In this document: in pieces, positions 42,447 through 53,852 of the stretch
Layout: the number at the start of each line of letters is the position of its first letter
How positions within the stretch are numbered: position 1 is the first letter of the stretch
Assembly (NCBI GenBank): GCA_937967455.1
Contig: CALCJK010000011.1
Coordinates: forward strand, 107,924 to 171,923
From: an uncultured bacterium
GTDB lineage: Bacteria; Bacteroidota; Ignavibacteria; UBA10030; BY39
Length of the DNA stretch: 64,000 nt
Direction of reading: 5' to 3'
Notes under the pieces: generated by a model
What the model was told of the DNA's origin: nothing
Database searches by the model: none
The model's input: only the letters and a program-made list of their open reading frames with translations
Made by a program: the position numbers and the translations under genes

Positions 42447-42546
42447 GAGGTCAAGTCCTGTGCAACTGTATTCAACCTAACCCCGCCAGGTCCGGAAGGA
42501 AGCAACGGTAAGTTGAAAAAGGTGTGACACAGGGTAGCTTGACCTC
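42447..42546 (+). ncRNA. ffs: Signal recognition particle RNA, small bacterial type
   Basis: A 100-base RNA with terminal pairing GAGGTCAAG...CTTGACCTC, inner pairing of CCTGTG with CACAGG, and the universally conserved apical segment AGGTCCGGAAGGAAGCAAC, which binds Ffh. It lacks an Alu domain, so it is the 4.5S type. A T-rich run (TTTTGTTT) follows directly and may end transcription. It starts two bases after the tRNA and has no promoter of its own, so both should come from one transcript. Confidence 0.95.
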
Positions 42547-42578
42547 TTTTGTTTATTGATATCAATACTTAAAAATAT

Positions 42579-42610
42579 AAAATGGCAGTTATTGTGTTAA
42601 CTGCCATTTT
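42579..42610. terminator. Bidirectional intrinsic terminator
   Basis: A perfect 13-base stem, AAAATGGCAGTTA (42579-42591) with TAACTGCCATTTT (42598-42610), and a 6-base loop. T-rich on the + side (TTTTGTTTT) and A-rich on the other, it can end both the SRP RNA transcript and the convergent gene at 42636-43826. Confidence 0.8.
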
Positions 42611-42635
42611 GTTTTATCAGAATTAAAGTCTTAAT

Positions 42636-43826
42636 TTATCTTTGTCGTTCTCTGGATTGCCTGTTATTATCTTGCCGTTCACGCGGTTTTTCCTGAATTC
42701 TTCCTGGATTCCTGTCTTCTCTCGGAGGAATACGTTCCCGTTTAATTTCTATTTCTCTTTCTCGTCTCTCAGGTCTGTATTCTCTTTTAGGTTCAATTTT
42801 TTTATCTTCTTCACGTCTAGATTCTGGTCTAACTCTTTCATTTTGTCTCTGAACATCACGGTTTTCAATCCTTTTCTGACGCTCTAACTGTTGTTCAGGT
42901 TCACGCAGGATCCTTTGTCTATCTAAGTTTCGCTCTCGCGTTTCAGTTCGTATTTCTCTTTCTTCTCTTTGAGTTGCTCTTTTATCTTCAAATATTGAGC
43001 GATCGACTTTATCAAAATCAATGTTTATCCTTCTTTCACTTTTTCGGGCTTCCACTCGTTCCTGTCTGTATCTTTCTATTTCGTTTTCATCTGGACGATA
43101 AATTTCTATCTTATGTCGTTCTCCTTCCCTTATTAATCTTTCACTTCTGTTATTTCTATTTTCAATAATATCCGCTTCATTTATTCTTTTACCTGTTTTT
43201 CTTTCTATATAACTTGGTTCTATTCCTCTGTTAATTATTCTATTGTTCTCATATCGATAATCGATTGCTTGGCGAGTATTTCCAAAAAATCTCTCAACTC
43301 TTCTTGGGTCTTCATAGTATCGTGATGGATTTTCTGAATGGAAATTACGATATCTAATAAATGTCCAGTGGTGAGGATGATGATGCCACCTTTTTGTGAA
43401 ATGAATACCTATATCAATTTTAAAAATTGCATAAGGTGGAAGCGGTGCCCAACCAATATATGAGTCGTTATATCGCCATTCAACCCAGGCAGGTGCCCAT
43501 TCGTAACCTGGTATCCAGATCCATCCGTAGTAATCATCATAATACCATCTACCATAGTGGAATACTATCCAACCGAAAGGTTCTGTTGCTACCCAATACC
43601 AGCCATACCTTGTCCAGACCCAGCGTCCATCCCAGTAGGGTTTCCAACCGTATCTGACAGATATTGGTCTCCATGCGTAAAAATCTCTTTCTATTTCAAT
43701 CCATTCTCCATATGGTGCAAGTGATTGATAAAAGAAACCAAACGAGACTCTGACATCAGTAAAAGCATGAGAGTTGTTTGTACTGAATATCATTAAAAAG
43801 CCTATCGTAATTAGTATTTTTTTCAT
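42636..43826 (-). CDS. Exported Trp/Tyr-rich DUF6600-type protein with charged tail
   Basis: A 396-residue protein of unknown function with a signal peptide (about 1-21). Residues 25-140 are extraordinarily rich in Trp and Tyr and contain repeats of the type YGWYWVATEPFGWIVFHYGRW and GWIWIPG, the pattern of DUF6600-like proteins. From about residue 175 to the end the protein is nearly all Arg, Glu, Asn and Gln, predicted to be a charged, largely helical or disordered tail. It may bind cell envelope material; no enzyme motif is seen. It is divergent from the C69 peptidase gene. Confidence 0.75.
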   Translation of the reverse strand: MKKILITIGFLMIFSTNNSHAFTDVRVSFGFFYQSLAPYGEWIEIERDFYAWRPISVRYGWKPYWDGRWVWTRYGWYWVATEPFGWIVFHYGRWYYDDYYGWIWIPGYEWAPAWVEWRYNDSYIGWAPLPPYAIFKIDIGIHFTKRWHHHPHHWTFIRYRNFHSENPSRYYEDPRRVERFFGNTRQAIDYRYENNRIINRGIEPSYIERKTGKRINEADIIENRNNRSERLIREGERHKIEIYRPDENEIERYRQERVEARKSERRINIDFDKVDRSIFEDKRATQREEREIRTETRERNLDRQRILREPEQQLERQKRIENRDVQRQNERVRPESRREEDKKIEPKREYRPERREREIEIKRERIPPREDRNPGRIQEKPRERQDNNRQSRERQR

Positions 43827-43975
43827 CTTATCATCTCATATTTGTTAAACATTCAATGTTATTATTATCAATGACCGTGCCAAGAATAAAATTATAAATA
43901 AATTTAGACTCTTAAGTAAAGTTTAAAAGACCTGTATAGTAAAATATTCAGTTTGTATTTATAGGAACAAAAAAT

Positions 43976-44003
43976 TTGAATTTTGGATTATATAGTTTAT
44001 ATT
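43976..44003 (+). promoter_or_regulatory. Candidate promoter of C69 peptidase gene
   Basis: TTGAAT at 43976-43981, 16 bases, then TATATT at 43998-44003, 33 bases before the start codon. The 209-base divergent gap (43827-44035) otherwise holds only AT-rich sequence. Confidence 0.35.
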
Positions 44004-44035
44004 TTAAAAAATTAATTAAAACAAAAGGAGTAATT

Positions 44036-45844
44036 ATGAAAATCATTCCATTTTTATTTGTAATCTTTTTCTTATATAATCATCTATATAGTTGTACAAA
44101 TATTTTAGTTACAAAAGGTGCTACAATTGATGGATCGACTATGATCACATATGCCGCTGATTCACATAATCTTTATGGTGAGTTATATCATTTCCCAGCT
44201 GTTAAATATCCTGATGGAACTTATCTTGAAATCTATGAGTGGGATACTGGAAAGTATCTTGGTAAAATCAAGCAAGTGAAAGAAACCTATGAAGTAGTCG
44301 GTTTGATGAATGAGCATCAAGTTAGTATCGGTGAAACCACTTTCGGTGGAAGAGAAGAACTGAGAGATAAAACTGGGATTTTAGATTATGGATCGCTGAT
44401 GTTCATAGCTCTCCAAAGATCTAAAACTGCGCGTGAGGCTATCAAAGTTATTACCGATTTAGTTGCTGAATATGGTTACTATAGTTCAGGTGAGTCAATT
44501 TCAATAGCGGATCCAAATGAAGTTTGGTTGCTTGAAATCATTGGTAAAGGAGAAGGTAGAAAAGGTGCTGTCTGGGTTGCAGTACGTATCCCTGACGGTT
44601 ACATTTCTGCACATGCAAATCAAGCACGAATTACAAAATTTCCGTTGAATGACCCTGAAAATTGTGTTTATTCAACTGATGTAATATCTTTTGCAAAAGA
44701 AATGGGATACTACAAGGGTGATGATAAAAACTTTAGTTTTGCAGATGCCTATGCACCATTGGACTATAGTGCAATTAGATTTTGTGAATCTAGAGTTTGG
44801 TCTGTTTTTCGTAGAGTAAATCGTGGAATGGATAGATATATTTCATTCATTAAAGGTGAGTCTGAAGAAAGAATGCCGCTTTGGATTAAACCTGATAAAA
44901 AATTATCTGTTCAGGATGTGATTGCTTTGATGAGGGATCATTTTGAAGGTACTGAATTAGATATGACTAAGGATCCAGGTGCTGGACCTTTTGCATGTCC
45001 TTACAGATGGAGACCATTAACATGGAATTATGGTGATGAGACATATTTCAATGAGCGCGCAATTTCAACTCAACAAACAGGTTTTTCATTTGTTTCTCAA
45101 ATGAGATCCTGGTTACCCAATCCAATAGGAGGGATTCATTGGTTTGGTGTGGATGATACATATTCAACAGTTTACATTCCAGTTTATTGTGGAATTAGAA
45201 AAATACCCAAAAATTTTGCTGTAGGTGTAGGCTCGTTTGAAGAATTTACCTGGGAATCAGCTTTCTGGGTTTTCAATTTTGTTGCTAATTATGCTTATTC
45301 CCGTTATAGTGATATGATAAAAGATGTTCAGCTGGTACAAAGTGAACTTGAAGGAAAGTTTTTTGCTAATCAGTCGGAAATAGAAGAAAATGCTCAATTT
45401 CTATATAAACAATCTCCAGAACAGGCAAAGCAATATATAACACAATATGTGTGTGAACAAGCCGAATTGGTTGTTAACCGTTGGAAGAAATTAGGTGAAT
45501 TTTTATTATTTAAATATTTAGATGGTAATGTTAAGGATGAATTTAATAAGCCAAGACATCCAGGGTATCCTGAGAGTTGGAAAAAATTGGTTGTTGAAAG
45601 TCGTGGTGAATTTTTAAAAATGAAAAAATTACCCTCAGAGATTGAAGAAAATTTTAAAGATTATGTACGTAACGGAGAAAAATTGCTAAAGAACAAGAAA
45701 TATGATGAAGCAAAAGTTGAATTTGAAAAGGCACTAAAATTGAAACCTTCAAATGATTTTGTTCAGAAAAAGTTAACAGAAATTGAAATTGTTTTAAAGG
45801 AAATAGAAACACTTCATCAAAGATATTTTAAAACAATAGATTAG
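44036..45844 (+). CDS. C69-family dipeptidase, exported
   Basis: A 602-residue N-terminal-nucleophile peptidase. The N-terminal hydrophobic stretch (about 1-19) is followed at once by CTNILVTKGATIDGSTM, where the cysteine is the expected nucleophile, exposed after cleavage; this is the pattern of dipeptidase A-type C69 enzymes. Later blocks such as GETTFGGREEL and ESRVWSVFRRVNRG agree. The last 60 residues look like one tetratricopeptide-type hairpin (NKKYDEAKVEFEKALKLKPS). An upstream TTG would give 20 more residues, but AAGGAG lies before this ATG. Likely role: peptide breakdown in the periplasm. Confidence 0.9.
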   Translation: MKIIPFLFVIFFLYNHLYSCTNILVTKGATIDGSTMITYAADSHNLYGELYHFPAVKYPDGTYLEIYEWDTGKYLGKIKQVKETYEVVGLMNEHQVSIGETTFGGREELRDKTGILDYGSLMFIALQRSKTAREAIKVITDLVAEYGYYSSGESISIADPNEVWLLEIIGKGEGRKGAVWVAVRIPDGYISAHANQARITKFPLNDPENCVYSTDVISFAKEMGYYKGDDKNFSFADAYAPLDYSAIRFCESRVWSVFRRVNRGMDRYISFIKGESEERMPLWIKPDKKLSVQDVIALMRDHFEGTELDMTKDPGAGPFACPYRWRPLTWNYGDETYFNERAISTQQTGFSFVSQMRSWLPNPIGGIHWFGVDDTYSTVYIPVYCGIRKIPKNFAVGVGSFEEFTWESAFWVFNFVANYAYSRYSDMIKDVQLVQSELEGKFFANQSEIEENAQFLYKQSPEQAKQYITQYVCEQAELVVNRWKKLGEFLLFKYLDGNVKDEFNKPRHPGYPESWKKLVVESRGEFLKMKKLPSEIEENFKDYVRNGEKLLKNKKYDEAKVEFEKALKLKPSNDFVQKKLTEIEIVLKEIETLHQRYFKTID

Positions 45845-45858
45845 TTTGGGATAATTTA

Positions 45859-47121
45859 ATGGATAAATTTATTATCAGAGGTGGAAAGAAATTAAAAGGC
45901 AAAGTCGAAATTAGTGGTGCAAAAAATGCTGCACTTGCGCTAATGCCAGCAACTCTTCTGTCTAGAGGAATTTACACTTTCACCAATATGCCAAATCTGA
46001 GGGATGTTAGGACAATGGCTACGTTGCTGAGCAGGTTAGGTGTAGATTGCAAATATCGCGTACATAAAATGGTAATTGACACAAGTTCAGTCAATAGATA
46101 CGAAGCTCCTTATGAGTTGGTAAAGAAGATGAGAGCTTCGATTTATGTACTCGGACCACTTTTAGCCCGTTATGGCTATGCTAAGGTTTCGATGCCCGGT
46201 GGTTGTGCCTGGGGTCCAAGGCCTATTAATTTGCACTTGGAGGGATTGAAAAAATTAGGTGCAAAAATAGATTTAGACCAGGGTTATATAATTGCCCAAT
46301 CCAAGAGGTTATCTGGAAACAATGTTACTTTCGATGTTTCAAGTGTAGGTGCAACAGGAAATATTTTAATGGCTGCAGTACTTGCTAAAGGTACGACTAT
46401 CATAGAGAATGCTGCAATTGAACCAGAGATTACAGCTCTTGCAGAATTTTTGAGTAAAATGGGTGCAAAGATTTCTGGTATTGGAACAAGAAGATTAGAA
46501 ATTGAAGGAGTTGATGAGTTAACTCCTGCTGATGCAAGAATGATTCCTGATAGAATTGAAGCTGGAACTTTTTTAATTGCTGGGGCAATTACACATGGAG
46601 AAGTAACAGTTACAGAATGTAATCCAGAAAACTTGATTGCAATCCTTGAGAAATTAAGAGCAGTTGGTTGTAAATTAGAAATCGGCGTTGATTATGTGAA
46701 ATTAAAAGCACCTAAAAAACTTAAACCAGTTGATGTTAAGACTGAAATTTATCCGGGATTTCCTACAGATATGCAAGCACAATGGATTGCGCTAATGACA
46801 TTAGCTTCAGGAACATCAATAGTAACTGATACAATCTACTATGATCGTTTTAAACATGTTCCTGAACTTATTCGCTTGGGTGCTGATATAGAATTACATA
46901 AGAATGTTGCCGTTGTGCGAGGAGTGCGTAAACTTATTGGTGCAAAAGTTATGTCCACAGATCTTAGAGCTTCAGCTTCATTAATATTGGCAGGGCTTGT
47001 CGCAGAAGGAACAACCGAAATACTCCGTATTTATCATATTGATCGAGGTTATGAGTTTATAGAAAAGAAACTTCGAGCACTCGGTGCTGATATTAGACGA
47101 GTTTCCTCCAAAGAATATTAA
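45859..47121 (+). CDS. murA: UDP-N-acetylglucosamine 1-carboxyvinyltransferase
   Basis: First committed step of peptidoglycan synthesis: transfer of enolpyruvate from PEP to UDP-GlcNAc. The 420-residue length is standard. The start [17 protein letters not shown], the active-site loop [11 protein letters not shown] with the catalytic (fosfomycin-sensitive) cysteine near residue 116, and the C-terminal [13 protein letters not shown] are diagnostic. It starts 14 bases after the C69 peptidase gene. Confidence 0.96.
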   Translation: MDKFIIRGGKKLKGKVEISGAKNAALALMPATLLSRGIYTFTNMPNLRDVRTMATLLSRLGVDCKYRVHKMVIDTSSVNRYEAPYELVKKMRASIYVLGPLLARYGYAKVSMPGGCAWGPRPINLHLEGLKKLGAKIDLDQGYIIAQSKRLSGNNVTFDVSSVGATGNILMAAVLAKGTTIIENAAIEPEITALAEFLSKMGAKISGIGTRRLEIEGVDELTPADARMIPDRIEAGTFLIAGAITHGEVTVTECNPENLIAILEKLRAVGCKLEIGVDYVKLKAPKKLKPVDVKTEIYPGFPTDMQAQWIALMTLASGTSIVTDTIYYDRFKHVPELIRLGADIELHKNVAVVRGVRKLIGAKVMSTDLRASASLILAGLVAEGTTEILRIYHIDRGYEFIEKKLRALGADIRRVSSKEY

Positions 47122-47134
47122 AAAGATTCTTGAT

Positions 47135-47875
47135 ATGAAAGTCATTGCTGTAATGCCAGCTTATAATGCTGAAAAAACAATTGTACAGACAATTCAAGAT
47201 ATTCCAAAAGGGGTGGTGGAAGAAATTATCGTGGTTGATGATAACAGTCGGGATGATACTTATAAAGTTGCAATGCAGTTGGGTTTAACTGTTTACAAGC
47301 ACGAAAAAAACAAAGGTTATGGAGCTAATCAGAAAACCTGTTATAAACATGCGCTCGAAAAAGGTGCTGATATTGTTGTTATGATTCACCCCGATTATCA
47401 ATATGATAGTCGTCTAATTCCGTATTTAGTTAATTTTATCAAGGATGGCTATTTTGATGTGATGCTTGGTACAAGAATAAGAACAAGAAGGGAAGCATTA
47501 GCAGGTGGGATGCCACTATATAAGTACTTTGCAAACCGTTTCTTGACCATTATTGAAAATATTGTCACCGGGCAAAATCTATCCGAATGGCATACAGGTT
47601 TTAGAGCTTATACCAGAAAGGTATTAAACACAATACCCTGGCAAAAAAATTCAGACGATTTTGTGTTTGATAGCCAATTTTTATTTCAGTGTGTTGCTTT
47701 TGGTTTTAAGATTGGTGAAATACCAGTCCCAGTAAGATATCATGATAAATCTTCTTCCATAAATTTTTTCCAGAGTATTATTTATGGAATTTCTACATTA
47801 TATATTACTGTAAAATTTTTACTTTGGAGGTTAGGAATAATTAAAACAAAATTATTTTGTGGTAGGTATGAATAA
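47135..47875 (+). CDS. Family 2 glycosyltransferase
   Basis: A 246-residue GT-A fold transferase: [14 protein letters not shown] at the N-terminus, [10 protein letters not shown] for nucleotide binding, and [13 protein letters not shown] with the acidic metal-binding position. A hydrophobic segment near the C-terminus may be a membrane anchor. It resembles dolichol-phosphate-mannose-synthase-like enzymes that charge a polyprenyl phosphate, which would fit the next gene, a TMTC-like transferase. A start 51 bases earlier inside murA is less likely, because the family begins at the MKVIAV segment. Confidence 0.85.
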   Translation: MKVIAVMPAYNAEKTIVQTIQDIPKGVVEEIIVVDDNSRDDTYKVAMQLGLTVYKHEKNKGYGANQKTCYKHALEKGADIVVMIHPDYQYDSRLIPYLVNFIKDGYFDVMLGTRIRTRREALAGGMPLYKYFANRFLTIIENIVTGQNLSEWHTGFRAYTRKVLNTIPWQKNSDDFVFDSQFLFQCVAFGFKIGEIPVPVRYHDKSSSINFFQSIIYGISTLYITVKFLLWRLGIIKTKLFCGRYE

Positions 47876-49685
47876 ACAATCCTATGCTTTCGTAATATTA
47901 ATAATAGTTTTAACTTTGATCGTCTTTTCACAAACACTCAATTTTGATTTTATAAATTATGATGACGATAAGTTAGTTTATTTAAATTCAAAATTTCTGA
48001 GTTCTTTAACTAATATTCCTAAGGCATTTTCTCAAAATGTTTTCGGAATGCAAGGTAGAAATACCAATTTCTATCGCCCAATGTTGCTGGTTTCTTTAAT
48101 TATTGATCATCAATTATGGAAAATTAAACCTTTTGGGTATCATTTGACCAATCTAATAATACATATATCATGCTCTCTTTTGTTATTTTTCTTATTAAAG
48201 TCGATTTTCAATAATTACAATTTAGCTTTCATTGGAGCTTTAATTTTCGCTGTGCATCCTGTCCAAACCCAATCGGTTGCCTGGATTGCAGGAAGAAATG
48301 ATGTTATCCTTGGTTTATTTGTTTTGATCTCTGTTTTCTTCTATTGGAATTACCTAAAAACACAGCACTTAAATTATTTAATAATAACAATCATCGGTTT
48401 TTTGGCTTCACTTTTTACAAAGGAACAAGGTATTTTTCTTATATTTGTATTTCCTCTCATGGATTGGATTTATAAAAGTGAAAAATCCAAGCTTAAGGTA
48501 AAATCAAGAAAAACTTTTTATTTGTTAATTTTAACAGGATTTATTTTTTATTTAATTGTTAGAATAATGGTATTTGGTACCATTTTTGGCGAGCCTAATT
48601 ATAATATTAAGAATTTTTCTCTGCGGGTGAGTGAATTTCCATTTGTTTTTGGAAAGTATATAGAATTGATTGTGTATCCAATGAACCTTAACTTAATTCA
48701 TAATGAATTTGATACAATTTCGTTTGTAATTGCAATTATATTTTTAGTGCTTTCTTTATTAGTTTTAATTTATATTTTTAAAAAAAACAAATTGTTGTGT
48801 TTGGGTATTTTATGGATGTATATTTTTATTCTTCCTTCAACTAATCTAATACCAATTCCAGTTTCAGTGCTTGAACATCGGTTATACGTTCCAATGATTG
48901 GTTTTACTTTTGTAGTTGTATCAATCTTAGATAAATATTTTTATAAGTTTAAGAAATTATCAGCAATCATTCCTGGTTTATTAATAATAATCTATTCATT
49001 TTTAAGTTATCAACGCTTACCCGTATGGAAAAATAGTGAAACTTTGTGGCATGATGTGATAAGGAAAAATGAAAAAAGTGATTTGGCATTTTATAATCTT
49101 GGTACTTTTTATATTAATGAAAATCGCTTTCAGGAGGGAATATATAATCTGGAAAAAGCTCTGAGTATTAATCCAAATAAATCTGATCTCTTGATGAATC
49201 TGGGATATGCTTATACAAAAACAGATCAATATCAGAATGCAATAAATATATATAGAAAGTTACTTCAACTTGACCCGTATAGTGAACAGGCATACATTGG
49301 GATTGGCAATTCATTAAGAGCTCTGAAAAAATTTGAAGAAGCAGAGGAAATTTACAAAGATGGTATCAATAAAATACCCAATTCAGAAAAATTACATTAC
49401 GAGCTAGCTTTGTGTTATGGCATAATGAAAAAAAATGAAAGTGCTGAATCAGAACTTAAAAAGTCAGTTCAGATTAATAAGACATATGCACCAGCTTATT
49501 TTAGTTTGGGTGGGTTATATTCATACCTTGGGAAAGATTCACTTGCTATCAGATATATTGAGGAGGGGTTAAAATATGGTCAACCAGCACCAGGAGTTTA
49601 TTATGTATTATCAAATTCATATTTGAAAATTGGAGATACTTCAAAATTTGCATATTATCAAAACCTTTACTATAAGATGAGATAA
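47868..49685 (+). CDS. TMTC-like membrane glycosyltransferase with TPR repeats
   Basis: A 605-residue protein with about ten membrane helices in the first 380 residues and tetratricopeptide repeats from about 400 to the end (for example [25 protein letters not shown]). The first loop after helix 1 has YDDDKLV, where acidic residues are expected for GT-C transferases, and [18 protein letters not shown] is a block typical of TMTC-like proteins. It probably transfers sugar from a lipid carrier to proteins outside the membrane. It overlaps the upstream glycosyltransferase gene by 8 bases; a GTG 9 bases upstream is an alternative start. Confidence 0.82.
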   Translation: MNKQSYAFVILIIVLTLIVFSQTLNFDFINYDDDKLVYLNSKFLSSLTNIPKAFSQNVFGMQGRNTNFYRPMLLVSLIIDHQLWKIKPFGYHLTNLIIHISCSLLLFFLLKSIFNNYNLAFIGALIFAVHPVQTQSVAWIAGRNDVILGLFVLISVFFYWNYLKTQHLNYLIITIIGFLASLFTKEQGIFLIFVFPLMDWIYKSEKSKLKVKSRKTFYLLILTGFIFYLIVRIMVFGTIFGEPNYNIKNFSLRVSEFPFVFGKYIELIVYPMNLNLIHNEFDTISFVIAIIFLVLSLLVLIYIFKKNKLLCLGILWMYIFILPSTNLIPIPVSVLEHRLYVPMIGFTFVVVSILDKYFYKFKKLSAIIPGLLIIIYSFLSYQRLPVWKNSETLWHDVIRKNEKSDLAFYNLGTFYINENRFQEGIYNLEKALSINPNKSDLLMNLGYAYTKTDQYQNAINIYRKLLQLDPYSEQAYIGIGNSLRALKKFEEAEEIYKDGINKIPNSEKLHYELALCYGIMKKNESAESELKKSVQINKTYAPAYFSLGGLYSYLGKDSLAIRYIEEGLKYGQPAPGVYYVLSNSYLKIGDTSKFAYYQNLYYKMR

Positions 49686-49783
49686 GAAAATGCAAAATTT
49701 TAACTTTGCAAATCTCCTTGAAATTTTGTTAATTACAAAACAATTAATTAGAAAAACATTATAATTTAAGAAAATTTAACTAA

Positions 49784-51085
<1,302 letters not shown>

Positions 51086-51098
51086 AACTTTAGTGACT

Positions 51099-52496
51099 AT
51101 GGAAATAAAATTTGGTACTGATGGCTGGCGTGGCGTAATTGCCCAGGATTTTACATTCGAAAATCTTGGTAAAGTTGCCCTTGCTACAGCATTATACTAT
51201 AAAAACAACACCAAAATTAAAAATGGAATTGTTATTGGTTACGACGGCAGATTTTTAGGACGAGAATTTGCTGAACATGTGGCTCTAATTCTTGGAAATA
51301 ATAATATTAAAGTCCACATATCCGATAAAATTTCCTCAACACCTATGGTATCGCTTGTAACAAAAAAACTAAGGGCTGTAGCTGGTATTATTATTACTGC
51401 CAGTCATAATCCACCCCGTTACAGTGGTTATAAGATAAAAGCAGATTTTGGAGGACCCGCTCTACCAGAAACAATTGCTAAGGTAGAACATAAATTAAGA
51501 TCTTTGATAGATTCTGATCGTAAAATCAAAATCGAAAGAAATCTTGAGGAATTAAGTAAACAGAAAGTCGTCAAAAACATTGATATGACTCATATATACC
51601 TCGATGATATAAAAAGGAAATTTGATATAGAAAGAATTGAGAATTCTAGTATAAAAATTTTACACGATGCGATGTATGGCGCAGGAATGAATGTTATGAA
51701 TTCTCTTCTAAACTCAGTAGTTCAAATTCATGCCGAATTTAATCCCTCCTTTGGAGGTATAAATCCCGAACCAATAGAAAAAAATCTTACCGAACTTATA
51801 GAAAAAGTTAAAACAGAAAAATTTGACTTTGGATTTGCAACAGATGGAGATGCTGACAGAATAGGAGTAGTTGATGAAAAAGGTAATTATGTAGATCCAC
51901 ATAGAGTTTTCTCCCTGCTTCTTAAATACTTAGTTGAGGAGAAGAAACTGCAAGGTGAAGTTGTGCGTTCATTTACAGTTACTGATATTATTGAAAAGCA
52001 GTGTGAGAAATATAATATAAAACTCCACACTACTCCAGTTGGTTTTAAATACATCTGTAAGTTAATGAATGAAAGAAAAATAATCATTGGAGGGGAAGAA
52101 AGTGGTGGTTTGGGTGTCTTCGGACATATTCCTGAGCGAGATGGAATATATTTAGCACTTTTGATTTCTGAAATTATAGTAAATAGACAAAAACCTTTAA
52201 GTGATCTAGTTAAAGAATTGGAAGATGAATATGGTAAGAGATATTACAAACGCATTGATCAACACATAACACCAAAAGAAAAAGAAAAAATAATGCGTAA
52301 ATTCACACCAACTTTAAGAGAAATCGGTGGTTATGTAGTTAATCGTATAGAGACAATCGACGGATATAAATATTATATTAAAAATGGATGGTTGTTGGTA
52401 AGACCTTCAGGAACAGAACCGCTGATACGATATTATGCAGAAACTGATAATATTAAAAAAACAGAGTATCTGTTAAATTGGGCAATGGGAAAATAA
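51099..52496 (+). CDS. Phosphoglucomutase/phosphomannomutase family enzyme
   Basis: Alpha-D-phosphohexomutase of 465 residues. The four signature loops are present: phosphoserine loop TASHNPPRYSG near residue 101, metal loop DGDADRIG near 250, sugar-binding GGEESGG, and phosphate-binding RPSGTEPLIRYYAE near the C-terminus. The EESGG form of the sugar loop favours glucose or mannose phosphates over glucosamine phosphate. It follows enolase by 13 bases and precedes the GalT-like and glycogen phosphorylase genes, so production or use of glucose 1-phosphate is the likely job. A GTG 6 bases earlier is also possible. Confidence 0.92.
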   Translation: MEIKFGTDGWRGVIAQDFTFENLGKVALATALYYKNNTKIKNGIVIGYDGRFLGREFAEHVALILGNNNIKVHISDKISSTPMVSLVTKKLRAVAGIIITASHNPPRYSGYKIKADFGGPALPETIAKVEHKLRSLIDSDRKIKIERNLEELSKQKVVKNIDMTHIYLDDIKRKFDIERIENSSIKILHDAMYGAGMNVMNSLLNSVVQIHAEFNPSFGGINPEPIEKNLTELIEKVKTEKFDFGFATDGDADRIGVVDEKGNYVDPHRVFSLLLKYLVEEKKLQGEVVRSFTVTDIIEKQCEKYNIKLHTTPVGFKYICKLMNERKIIIGGEESGGLGVFGHIPERDGIYLALLISEIIVNRQKPLSDLVKELEDEYGKRYYKRIDQHITPKEKEKIMRKFTPTLREIGGYVVNRIETIDGYKYYIKNGWLLVRPSGTEPLIRYYAETDNIKKTEYLLNWAMGK

Positions 52497-52497
52497 T

Positions 52498-53814
52498 ATG
52501 CAGTACAATTTATTTTACAATATAATGCCTGATGGGACTGTAAAACAAATTAATCCTTTTACCGATACGGAAGTTTGGGCTGTTCCTGGGAGAAGTTCCA
52601 AACCTATTAGTAACGAAATACCAGAAACAGCCAAACCGCTTGACAAATCTAAGGTTACAAGCTACTGCAGTTTTTGCCCTGAAAGATATTTCGAAACCCC
52701 ACCAGAAAAAGCCAGATTAGTAAAAAGAAATGGCAATTATGAAGTTCTCAAATTTCTTCCAGCAGAGAAATATTTTGAAACAGTTGCAGAATTCAGAAGA
52801 ACACCCAATCTGTTTGAGATTGTAACACTTGATTATTGGAGGAAAAATTATAATTATAGAATCCCTGAAGAAAGGAAAAAATGGAGAGATGAGTATCTCT
52901 CGTCTCCTGAAGGGATCAAACACATAGATACCTTGCTCGATTATAAACTAAAACAACTTGGAAAAACAGAAGAGCAAATTAAGAAAATGCATTCTTATGA
53001 TAAACTGGCAATGGCAGATGCATTTTTTGGTGGCTCACATGAAATTATTATAGCTCGACATCATTTTCAAAAAGATGCTGAATGGGATTCACAATTATTT
53101 TCTTCAGGAAGTATGAGCGTCGATGAACACTATCAATATTTTAAATTCACTATTGATGCAATACAGGATATATTTGCAAACAATAGATATGCAAGATATA
53201 TAAGTGTTTTTCAGAACTGGTTAAGACCTGCAGGCGCTTCAATGGATCATCTTCATAAACAGTTGGTTGCTCTGGATGAATGGGGATCTTCAATAGAAAG
53301 ACAAATAAAAATGTTAAGAGAAGATCCAAATGCATTTAATGAATTAGGTGTTAACTTTGCTGCAAGATTCAATTTAATTATAGCTGAAAATGATTTTGCG
53401 ATTGCGTATGTTGGAATTGGACACAGATTTCCAACAATCGAAATCTTTTCTCGCTCCAAAGCAGGCAGACCTTATGAGCATCTTGATGAAGAAATTAAAG
53501 GTGTAAGCAGTCTGGTCCATGCTTTCCATGTTGCTATGGGTAGTGGAATATCATGTAATGAAGAGTGGTACTATACACCTGTCGATTCTGTCTATAAAAT
53601 GCCATGGCATATCCTTATCAAATGGAGAATCAATGTCCCTGCTGGATTTGAAGGTGGAACCAGTATATATTTAAATCCAATGACTCCAATTGAACTTAGA
53701 GATAAAATTGTACCGCGACTTTATCAAGTAAGAGATGAAGGTAAAATAAATGGAATTCGTATCGCAGAAGAATGCAGAATTTTCCCTAATCCTTTACAAT
53801 ATTATTTAAAGTAA
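52498..53814 (+). CDS. GalT-like nucleotidyltransferase (DUF4921-type)
   Basis: A 438-residue protein related to galactose-1-phosphate uridylyltransferases of the HIT superfamily. A zinc-site-like CSFCPERYFE lies near residues 57-66, and the catalytic-type segment ASMDHLHKQLVA near 247-258 has HxHxQ-like spacing. EIIIARHHFQKDAEW is at the position where GalT has its sugar-phosphate motif. It may transfer a nucleotidyl group to a hexose 1-phosphate, consistent with the mutase gene one base upstream and the phosphorylase downstream; ADP or UDP donors cannot be told apart. Confidence 0.7.
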   Translation: MQYNLFYNIMPDGTVKQINPFTDTEVWAVPGRSSKPISNEIPETAKPLDKSKVTSYCSFCPERYFETPPEKARLVKRNGNYEVLKFLPAEKYFETVAEFRRTPNLFEIVTLDYWRKNYNYRIPEERKKWRDEYLSSPEGIKHIDTLLDYKLKQLGKTEEQIKKMHSYDKLAMADAFFGGSHEIIIARHHFQKDAEWDSQLFSSGSMSVDEHYQYFKFTIDAIQDIFANNRYARYISVFQNWLRPAGASMDHLHKQLVALDEWGSSIERQIKMLREDPNAFNELGVNFAARFNLIIAENDFAIAYVGIGHRFPTIEIFSRSKAGRPYEHLDEEIKGVSSLVHAFHVAMGSGISCNEEWYYTPVDSVYKMPWHILIKWRINVPAGFEGGTSIYLNPMTPIELRDKIVPRLYQVRDEGKINGIRIAEECRIFPNPLQYYLK

Positions 53815-53852
53815 ATATTAATAAAAATAACCCACCGAAAAATTGTCCACAA

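Noticed and set aside
42383..42565. 60-residue frame antisense to tRNA-Ala and SRP RNA
   Set aside because: The peptide ending (GFEPSTFRMRTERSPS) is the familiar artefact of translating the complement of a tRNA; both RNAs are certain.
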